Source: Candidatus Hydrogenedentota bacterium | Lineage (GTDB): Bacteria; Hydrogenedentota; Hydrogenedentia; Hydrogenedentales; CAITNO01 | Reading direction: 5' to 3' | Length of the DNA: 7,197 nucleotides | NCBI GenBank assembly: GCA_023145975.1 | Contig: JAGLCZ010000061.1 | Location: 1-7,197, forward strand | Shown here: piece by piece, positions 1 to 5,964 of the stretch | How positions within the stretch are numbered: the first letter of the stretch is position 1 | How the letters are laid out: each line of letters starts with the position of its first letter | The notes under the pieces: model-generated | Seen by the model: only the letters and a program-made list of their open reading frames with translations | Databases searched by the model: none | What the model was told of the DNA's origin: nothing | Program-made: the position numbers and the translations under genes

Positions 1-2
1 CT

Positions 3-2396
3 GATACGCCTAAGACAACCCCACCCCGTGCAGAAATTATTGTTGAGTCAGAAGAAGAAGCGCGGGTAGCGGCAGAATTGCTTGATAAAGCGCGGGAAGA
101 CGGTACACACGCTGAGGGGAAACTTGCCGCAGCGGAACATCGTCGTGAGGAAGAGGAACGAAGGCGGGTTACTCGCGAAAAAGAACGGCAGGAAAAGAAA
201 GTCCAGGGACCGGTCGTGTCAGATATTGCACCGGATCCAGAGGTTGTTGCTGCGGTGATGCGGCGCAATGAAGATCGTAAACGTAAGGCTGAGGAGGATA
301 AAGCACGCCGTCAGCGGCGACGCCCTGCCGGTTCAGAAAGAAAGAAGCCTTTATCGGCACCCATATCGGAACCTCTTGCACCTGTAGCCCCGGTGGTAGC
401 ATCCCCAAATAAAACAAAGGGGAAACCGGACCAAAGCGGATTGAGCAAAACAGCGCGCAAGAAAGCCAAGCGTGCGGAGCGCAATCGTCTTCGTGCGGAA
501 AATAGTCGTCGTGAAGCAGCAGAGGCGGTAAAGAATTTCCAGGCGGGTACCATTACAGGTGGGTCGCGCAAAAAACGCAGACGGCGGCGTGATGAACAAA
601 TGGTTGAAACGACTGAGCAGCAGGTTTTGGGCGGTGGCATTATCGAGGTAGATGAAATGGTTACCGTACAGATATTGGCCAATCTGATGGATATGCCTGT
701 TACGGATCTTATCTTGACTCTGATGGATGAAGATATGTCCGCTACTAAAAATCAAACGCTGGATATGGCGGTCGTTCGGTTAATCGCGGGGAAATTTAAT
801 TTCGAAGTTCGCGTAGTCATTCCGGAAGAAGAGGAATTATTTGCTGAAGAGAAGGATGATCCCGCCCAGTTACAGGGACGGCCGCCGGTGGTTACGGTCA
901 TGGGGCATGTGGATCACGGAAAAACTTCTTTACTGGATGTAATACGTTCTGCCAAAGTTGCCGAGGGAGAAGCGGGTGGTATTACACAGCACATTGCCGC
1001 ATACGATATTGAAGTATCCGATGGGCGAGTAACATTTCTGGATACTCCCGGACATCAGGCCTTTACGGAAATGCGTGCCCGGGGTGCTCATGTTACGGAT
1101 GTAGTTGTACTGGTAGTTGCCGCCAATGACGGGGTTAAGCCACAGACCATTGAAGCAATCGATCATGCGCAGGCAGCAGAAGTACCTATTGTGGTTGCCA
1201 TCAATAAATGCGATCTTGATAATGCACAGCCCGATCGTGTGCGGCAGGAATTATCGCAGCATGGTTTGGTTGATGATGCCTGGGGCGGTAAGACTATTAT
1301 GCGTGATATTTCCGCCAAGATGAACCAGGGTATAGATGAATTGATGGAATTGCTGGTGCTTCAAACTGACATGCTTGAACTGAAAGCCAATCCCGAGAAG
1401 CGTGCCCGTGGAACTATTGTGGAATCTGAGATAGCAGTTGGTTTAGGACCGGTGGCATGGGTGTTGGTACAGAATGGTACCTTGCGCATTGGCGATATTT
1501 TCCTGGCGGGAACGACTTATGGGCGTGTGCGTTCCATGATCACCTGCCGCAACGAGAATGTGGAGGAAGCGGGTCCGTCCACACCGGTTCTTGTTACAGG
1601 TTTTGATGCACCTCCCGATGCAGGCGATATTTTTATTACGGTGCCGGAAGAGCGGGTAGCGCGTAATATTGCGGAGCAGCGTGCGTCACGCCTTAAGTTG
1701 AAGCGGAGTACGGCAAGTAAACACATGACGCTTGAAGATTTCCATGCGCATTTTGATGGTAAGGAACAAAAGAAACTTAAGATGATTATCAAATCTGATG
1801 TGCAGGGATCGGTTGATGTACTGCGCACCAGTTTTGCAAAAATGGGCAACGAAGAGGTGTCCATCAATGTGATTCATTCGGGGGTGGGCGGTATCAACGA
1901 ATCCGATGTAGTATTGGCAGAAGCCAGTGATGCAGTTATAATTGGATTCCATGTAACAGCCAATGCCAAAGTACAAAAACTGGCAGAGCAGGTGGGTGTT
2001 GACGTTCATACTTACAGAATTATTTACGAAGCACTGGATGAAGTGCGAAGTTCGCTGGAAGGTATGTTGACACCGGATCAAAAAGAGATCATACTGGGTC
2101 ATGCCGAGGTACGACAGATTTTCGCGTCCTCTGCATTGGGCAATATTGCGGGTTGTTATCAGACCGATGGCGAGTCACAGAGAAATGCTTCTGCCCGGCT
2201 TGTACGGGATGGTGTTGTTATTTACGAAGGAAATATATCGTCGCTGCGTCGCAAAAAAGATGATGCCCGTTCTGTTGCTACCGGCTTCGAATGCGGTATT
2301 AAACTTGAGAAATATAATGATATCCACATTGGAGATATCATCGAAGTATTTAAGGTCGAACTCGTTGCTAAAACACTCAAAGAGGAAATGCAGTGA
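3..2396 (+). CDS. infB: Translation initiation factor IF-2 (5' end outside window)
   Basis: GTPase that places fMet-tRNA on the 30S subunit and promotes 50S joining; cytoplasmic. The frame is open from nt 3 with no stop, so the real start lies upstream; the TTG at nt 78 is an internal Leu codon. About 797 codons are visible. Order: a charged, Glu/Lys/Arg-rich linker (to about nt 600, ending in KKRRRRR), one IF2_N domain (about 666-812), then the G domain with G1 GHVDHGKT (903-926), G3 DTPGH (1041-1055), G4 NKCD (1203-1214) and G5 SAK (1311-1319). Next come the EF-Tu-like domain II (about 1410-1690), domain III (about 1770-2090) and the fMet-tRNA-binding C-terminal domain, with EIILGHAEVRQIF and GFECGIKLE. 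All GTPase motifs are intact, so it should be functional. It ends in TGA, overlapping the ylxP remnant start by GTGA. Identity is certain; only the N-terminus is missing. Confidence 0.97.
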   Translation, partial: DTPKTTPPRAEIIVESEEEARVAAELLDKAREDGTHAEGKLAAAEHRREEEERRRVTREKERQEKKVQGPVVSDIAPDPEVVAAVMRRNEDRKRKAEEDKARRQRRRPAGSERKKPLSAPISEPLAPVAPVVASPNKTKGKPDQSGLSKTARKKAKRAERNRLRAENSRREAAEAVKNFQAGTITGGSRKKRRRRRDEQMVETTEQQVLGGGIIEVDEMVTVQILANLMDMPVTDLILTLMDEDMSATKNQTLDMAVVRLIAGKFNFEVRVVIPEEEELFAEEKDDPAQLQGRPPVVTVMGHVDHGKTSLLDVIRSAKVAEGEAGGITQHIAAYDIEVSDGRVTFLDTPGHQAFTEMRARGAHVTDVVVLVVAANDGVKPQTIEAIDHAQAAEVPIVVAINKCDLDNAQPDRVRQELSQHGLVDDAWGGKTIMRDISAKMNQGIDELMELLVLQTDMLELKANPEKRARGTIVESEIAVGLGPVAWVLVQNGTLRIGDIFLAGTTYGRVRSMITCRNENVEEAGPSTPVLVTGFDAPPDAGDIFITVPEERVARNIAEQRASRLKLKRSTASKHMTLEDFHAHFDGKEQKKLKMIIKSDVQGSVDVLRTSFAKMGNEEVSINVIHSGVGGINESDVVLAEASDAVIIGFHVTANAKVQKLAEQVGVDVHTYRIIYEALDEVRSSLEGMLTPDQKEIILGHAEVRQIFASSALGNIAGCYQTDGESQRNASARLVRDGVVIYEGNISSLRRKKDDARSVATGFECGIKLEKYNDIHIGDIIEVFKVELVAKTLKEEMQ

Positions 2397-2648
2397 CCAT
2401 TGGGGTGCTGAAGCCCGATATCCTGATTTTTACGGCATGATCGATTAAAGATAAAAGACGCGTAGTTAAGAGCCTTAAGGAGCGACTTCGTAATCATTTC
2501 AATTGATCAGTGGCAGCGAATTTGTATTGTGGTATGTATTATGAGCAATGATTTTCGGCATGTGAATAGTCGGTTGAGCAGCGGTGTTAATTATGTCTCC
2601 TTGAGCAGTGGTGCGGAACAGGCTGATTACAGGATTGAAATGTTATGA
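2393..2648 (+). pseudogene. ylxP: Decayed ylxP (DUF503 family) gene between infB and rbfA
   Basis: No intact reading frame exists here, but conceptual translation recovers a small DUF503 protein in two frames. From a GTG at 2393 (overlapping the infB stop) the frame reads TIGVLKPDILIFTA, an in-frame TGA at 2438-2440, then SIKDKRRVVKSLKERLRNHF, the family's signature SLKDKRR...RLRNxFN block, and a second TGA at 2504. The sequence then resumes one frame over at 2511 with WQR, followed by MSNDFRHVNSRLS and ending DYRIEML and TGA at 2646-2648. From memory, the family has about 12 residues (NVSVAEVxDQDL-like) between NHF and WQR; only 10 nt remain, implying loss of about 26 nt and a frameshift. 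The first TGA fits a CGA-to-TGA change at a usual Arg position. The family is conserved in nusA-infB operons but its role is poorly defined. The end overlaps the rbfA ATG by ATGA. Sequencing error is possible but would need two independent errors. Confidence 0.82.
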
Positions 2649-3985
2649 AATTCAAGGGCAGACCCGTGCGCGTCGCCGCACTCATCAAAGAAGAAGTTGC
2701 AAAACTATTGACGAACGGGTTGAAGGATCCGCGCATTGGTTTTGTGTCGGTTATGGCTGTGCGTATGTCCAAAGATTTGCATTATGCCAATGTATATGTG
2801 AGCCTTTTCGGCACGGAAGCTGAGCGAAAAAGCTCGATCATCGGGCTGCAGCGTTCTGCAGGATGGATACGCGGTGAGATGGGTAAATATCTGCATACCC
2901 GTGTAACCCCGAAAATCCGTTTTTTTCCAGATGATACCTTGGACAAAGTCTACCAGCTTGAAGAAGTATTTGATGAGATTCATGCAGAGCAGCGACAACA
3001 GCCCATGTTTCAACTGTCCTTCGAGGAAGTTCTGGCGACCCTTCGGGAAAGAAATATATTCTATCTTGTTTGCCATGAAAATCCGGATGGAGATGCCATT
3101 GGAACCATGCTTGCTATGCGACTGCTGTTGCAGGCAATGGGTAAGACAAATATCACCTGCGCAGCAGCCGATCCTGTACCCCTCATGTATCAAGAATTAC
3201 CGGGTGCGAAAACGATAAAGAATGCCGGGACGGTGCCGCCTGATTATGATCTTGCAATTTTATTGGATTGTGGACGTTATGATCGTATCGGTGCACTTGC
3301 CGAACATATTACCGCGGGAAAGCGAGCTCTCATTATTGATCATCACCTCGAATCGGGAGAGCCGGGTACGTCGGGTTTTGTTGATCCTTCTTATGCGTCT
3401 ACCGGCGAGATTATGGCGGAGTTGTTTGATGCAGCAGAAGTACCGATATCTCAGGATGCGGCATTGTGCCTGTATACGGCAGTGGTTACGGATACGGGAT
3501 GTTTTCGATTTTCAAATACATCGGAACGCACCCATCATATTGCCGGCCGTTTGTTGGAAACGGGTATTGATACACATGTGTGGAACAAGAAGTTTTTTAG
3601 TGATATGAACCGTAGAAAGTTTGAGTTGTTACGGCTTGCTCTTTCCCGGGTGGTGTTTCATGCTGATGCGCATATTGCCTTGTCCTGGGTGACAGCGGAG
3701 GATCTCGAAGAACTGAATGCCCGCAAGGAAGATGTGGAAGCGCTGATTAATTACTGGCAGAATGTTGATAGCGTAAATGTGGCAATACTGTTCAAGAGTT
3801 TTGAAAGCGATACTACACGGGTTAGTTTTCGTTCGGATGCATCCTTCGACAGTGCCGCTTTTCTTCGCCGTTTTGGTGGCGGTGGTCATGCGCCTGCAGC
3901 GGGTGCCACCCTTGATATGCCGCTGGAAGAAGCGAAAGAAGTATTGCTCAAAGCACTTCTGGAAGAATTTGAAATTAGCAACTAA
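2645..3985 (+). CDS. Fused RbfA / DHH-DHHA1 phosphoesterase (NrnA-type)
   Basis: One 446-codon frame joins two proteins usually made separately. Residues 1-113 are RbfA, the KH-type factor that matures 16S rRNA in the 30S subunit: VRVAALIKEEVAKLL, LKDPRIGFVSV, LHYANVYVSLFG, then TPKIRFFPDDTLDKVYQLEEVFDEI. After a linker of about 10 residues, residues 124-446 are an NrnA-like phosphoesterase. That family degrades 2-5 nt RNAs from the 5' end and dephosphorylates pAp. Its metal-binding motifs are complete: HENPDGDA (H144, D148, D150), LLDCG (D208), DHH (232-234), VTDTGCFRFSNT (D283), and the DHHA1 substrate-binding loop GGGGHAPAAG (411-420). Both halves look active and are near normal length. 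ATG 2645 overlaps the ylxP remnant stop; a weak AGGA lies about 10 nt upstream. rbfA and nrnA are adjacent genes in many bacteria, so fusion by loss of a stop is simple. Domain calls are very secure; whether the product is cleaved or re-initiated is unknown. Confidence 0.93.
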   Translation: MKFKGRPVRVAALIKEEVAKLLTNGLKDPRIGFVSVMAVRMSKDLHYANVYVSLFGTEAERKSSIIGLQRSAGWIRGEMGKYLHTRVTPKIRFFPDDTLDKVYQLEEVFDEIHAEQRQQPMFQLSFEEVLATLRERNIFYLVCHENPDGDAIGTMLAMRLLLQAMGKTNITCAAADPVPLMYQELPGAKTIKNAGTVPPDYDLAILLDCGRYDRIGALAEHITAGKRALIIDHHLESGEPGTSGFVDPSYASTGEIMAELFDAAEVPISQDAALCLYTAVVTDTGCFRFSNTSERTHHIAGRLLETGIDTHVWNKKFFSDMNRRKFELLRLALSRVVFHADAHIALSWVTAEDLEELNARKEDVEALINYWQNVDSVNVAILFKSFESDTTRVSFRSDASFDSAAFLRRFGGGGHAPAAGATLDMPLEEAKEVLLKALLEEFEISN

Positions 3986-4094
3986 GAGCCGGCAAGTGGA
4001 AAGTAGATGATTACGTATCTTTCCCACCCCCGACCCCTTTTATGTATTCTTTGGCATAACGTCTTTGCTGGCGTACAAGAAAGAACAATATTCT
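3986..4094 (+). promoter_or_regulatory. Spacer before truB with weak inverted repeat and promoter-like pair
   Basis: This is the only true gap in the operon. GTGGAAAG at 3996-4003 can pair with CTTTCCCAC at 4019-4027 (8 bp with one bulged C, 15-nt loop), followed by a C-rich run and TTTT at 4038-4041 rather than a proper U tract. It is therefore a poor intrinsic terminator. TTGGCA (4051-4056) and TACAAG (4074-4079) are spaced 17 nt apart, giving 5/6 and 4/6 matches to the sigma70 consensus, but transcription from there would leave under 12 nt before the truB ATG. Either element could be chance. Confidence 0.25.
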
Positions 4095-4991
4095 ATGAAT
4101 GGTATACTCCTTGTAGACAAACCTCAGGGAATAACTTCCCATGATGTTGTAGATGCGTTACGTAAGGCAACGAATATCCGGCGTATCGGTCATACCGGTA
4201 CACTGGATCCACGTGCCACCGGTTTGCTGATATTATGCATCGGACAAGCTACACGGCTGTCGCAGCATTTCTCCGATCAGGGGAAGACCTATGAAGGTAC
4301 TATGCGTTTGGGGATGGTTACCAAATCTCACGATCTGGATGGTGAAATTCTTTCGGAGAACCCGGTGCCTGAAGACCTGACTTTGGAAGCAGTTCAGGCC
4401 GTTTGTAGTACATTTGTCGGTGATATTGAACAAATACCACCCATGGTCAGTGCCATTAAAATCGGTGGGAAACGTCTCTATAAAATTGCCCGTGAAGGGG
4501 GCGAAGTAGAGCGTAAGCCCCGTTCCATTTCAATCCGTTGTTTTGATGTAACAAGCTGGAATTCTCCTGAAGCAGCGATTCGTATTGAATGTTCCAGTGG
4601 TGCCTATGTGCGCACTTTATGTCATGATGTGGGACAGAAACTGGGATGTGGGGCGGCATTATCGCAACTGCGCAGGACGCATATCGGCAATTATAAACTT
4701 GAAAATGCAACGCCTTTAGATATGCTTGCAGATGCTGCTTCCGTGGAAAAGAAGCTCATTTCTATGGGGGATGCTCTCGACATTCCTGAAGTATGTGTGG
4801 ATGCAGCACGTGTGGCAATTGTGCAGTCCGGCGGTTCAATATCCTGCAATGCGCAAGAATCACCGTGTCCTGTAAGTACGGGTTGGGTGCAGATTAAAGA
4901 TGACAGCGGCAGTCTGATAGCCATTGCGCAGGCACAGCCTACAGCAATAGGCGTAAGACTGCAACCCAAACGGGTATTCTCCGGGAGGTAG
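4095..4991 (+). CDS. truB: tRNA pseudouridine(55) synthase TruB
   Basis: Isomerises uridine 55 in the T-loop of tRNAs to pseudouridine; cytoplasmic. The 298-residue product starts MNGILLVDKPQGITSHDVV, the usual TruB opening. A TTG 30 nt upstream keeps the frame but adds residues unlike the family and has no ribosome binding site, so ATG 4095 is chosen; an A-rich AAGAAAGAA upstream is its only, weak, Shine-Dalgarno candidate. The catalytic motif GHTGTLDPRATG (residues 32-43) carries the nucleophile Asp38. Other family blocks are present in order: KTYEGTMRLGMVTKSHDLDG, QIPPMVSAIKIGGKRLYKIAREG, and SSGAYVRTLCHDVGQKLG followed by LRRTHIGNY. A C-terminal segment of about 80 residues follows, as in many bacterial TruB proteins. 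It lies between rbfA-nrnA and ribF as in the standard cluster, and ends in TAG 5 nt before ribF. No lesions are seen. Confidence 0.95.
   Translation: MNGILLVDKPQGITSHDVVDALRKATNIRRIGHTGTLDPRATGLLILCIGQATRLSQHFSDQGKTYEGTMRLGMVTKSHDLDGEILSENPVPEDLTLEAVQAVCSTFVGDIEQIPPMVSAIKIGGKRLYKIAREGGEVERKPRSISIRCFDVTSWNSPEAAIRIECSSGAYVRTLCHDVGQKLGCGAALSQLRRTHIGNYKLENATPLDMLADAASVEKKLISMGDALDIPEVCVDAARVAIVQSGGSISCNAQESPCPVSTGWVQIKDDSGSLIAIAQAQPTAIGVRLQPKRVFSGR
4983..4988 (+). promoter_or_regulatory. Shine-Dalgarno sequence of ribF
   Basis: GGGAGG lies within the last codons of truB, 8 nt before the GTG at 4997. It is the best ribosome binding site in the window. It decides the GTG as the ribF start and suggests translational coupling with truB, whose TAG sits between the site and the start. 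Confidence 0.75.
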
Positions 4992-4996
4992 GAAGC

Positions 4997-5920
4997 GTGC
5001 GTATTATTTCGGATGTCCGGACAACAACAGAGCGTTTTCCGAATATTGTACTGACTGTTGGCTGTTTTGACGGGGTTCACCGGGGTCACCGGCAGATTTT
5101 GAAAGCGCTGGTTGAGGAGGCTGAAGCAGTTGGCGGTACACCGGCAGTGATGACTCTCGAACCGCATCCGCGTCAGTATTTTTTTCCTGAAAACGTACCC
5201 AATATCCTGACAAACAACAGCACGAAGTATCGTCTACTTGAAGCATGTGGTGTGGAAACACTCTATGTATTGCCCTTTGACGATGCGTCGGCAACTTTGT
5301 CGGCGCAGCGGTTTGTGGAATCTATTATCGCGGAACGCTGTAATGCTGTCAAGATTATTGTGGGGCATGATTTTGCTTTTGGAAATCGTGCAGAAGGCGA
5401 CTATAATTATCTACTTGCCTGCACTGCACAATATGGTTTTGAGGTGATGCAGATTCCGCCTTTGATTATTCGTGGGCAACGTGTCAGCAGTACGCTTATA
5501 CGGGAACGGGTTGTACAGGGAGAGGTTGAAAATCTCAAAGAATTCCTGGGGCGTGATTTCAGTGTATCCGGAAAGATTATTCCCGGTAGAGGGATTGGTA
5601 GAATATTGGGTTTTCCCACAGCAAATCTCGATATTGCCTGTAGTGTCGTGCCGGCACATGGCGTGTATGTTGCCGAAGCCATTGTGCAGGGAACTTCCTA
5701 TATTGCCGCAGTAAATATCGGTATTGCTCCTACCATACGGGATGAGCATCCGTTGGTTGAAGCACACCTCCTTGATTTCGAAGGCATTTTAGAGGAAGAG
5801 GAAATGGAGGTCATTTTGCATAAGCGGCTGCGTACGGAGAAGAAGTTTTCTTCACGGGAAGAACTTGTCGCGGCTATCGCCTCCGATGTGCAGCAGGTTC
5901 GCGATTTTTTTCAGATGTGA
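4997..5920 (+). CDS. ribF: Bifunctional riboflavin kinase / FAD synthetase RibF
   Basis: Phosphorylates riboflavin to FMN, then adenylylates FMN to FAD; cytoplasmic. The 307-residue length is typical. The N-terminal nucleotidyltransferase half has GCFDGVHRGHR (22-32), LEPHPR (54-59), VGHDFAFG (122-129) and SSTLIRERV (164-172). The C-terminal kinase half has GRDFSVSGKIIPGRGIGRILGFPTANL, shown here in parts as SGKIIPGRGIGR and GFPTAN (205-210), the Mg-ATP binding motif, plus VNIGIAPT and VEAHLLDF (254-261). By comparison with known RibF enzymes, Glu255 is the likely catalytic base. The usual EKKFxSxEEL tail follows. The start is GTG 4997, supported by the upstream GGGAGG and by the spacing to GCFDGVH. 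It is the last gene of the operon and ends in TGA, 44 nt from the end of the converging gene, with no clear terminator between. Confidence 0.96.
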   Translation: MRIISDVRTTTERFPNIVLTVGCFDGVHRGHRQILKALVEEAEAVGGTPAVMTLEPHPRQYFFPENVPNILTNNSTKYRLLEACGVETLYVLPFDDASATLSAQRFVESIIAERCNAVKIIVGHDFAFGNRAEGDYNYLLACTAQYGFEVMQIPPLIIRGQRVSSTLIRERVVQGEVENLKEFLGRDFSVSGKIIPGRGIGRILGFPTANLDIACSVVPAHGVYVAEAIVQGTSYIAAVNIGIAPTIRDEHPLVEAHLLDFEGILEEEEMEVILHKRLRTEKKFSSREELVAAIASDVQQVRDFFQM

Positions 5921-5964
5921 TCGGTGGGGTGCAGTGAATCCGATGTTACCTCGTCATCAATATT

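Noticed and set aside
78..80. TTG at 78 as the infB start
   Set aside because: The frame is open to nt 3 with the same Glu/Ala-rich composition, and no Shine-Dalgarno precedes 78; it is an internal Leu codon.
2101..2448. + strand open frame of 115 codons overlapping the infB end
   Set aside because: It lies out of frame inside the conserved IF-2 C-terminal domain and shows no family motif; the region past 2396 is better explained by ylxP.
2438..2506. TGA read as an amino acid (recoded) in the ylxP region
   Set aside because: infB and ribF end in TGA at their normal C-termini, and recoding would not repair the frame change and missing residues between NHF and WQR.
2503..2542. Promoter for rbfA inside the ylxP remnant (TATTAT at 2537)
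   Set aside because: No -35-like hexamer at 16-18 nt spacing; the nearest TTGATC is 28 nt away.
4065..4094. TTG at 4065 as the truB start
   Set aside because: It adds 10 residues unlike the family, has no ribosome binding site, and MNGILLVDKP at 4095 is the normal TruB opening.
4691..5167. Antisense open frame of 158 codons across truB-ribF
   Set aside because: It is a shadow of two certain genes, with low-complexity composition and no recognisable domain.
5919..5964. Bidirectional terminator between ribF and the converging gene
   Set aside because: Only a 5-bp ATCGG/CCGAT repeat (5920-5924, 5940-5944) with a 15-nt loop and no T tract on either side; too weak to call.
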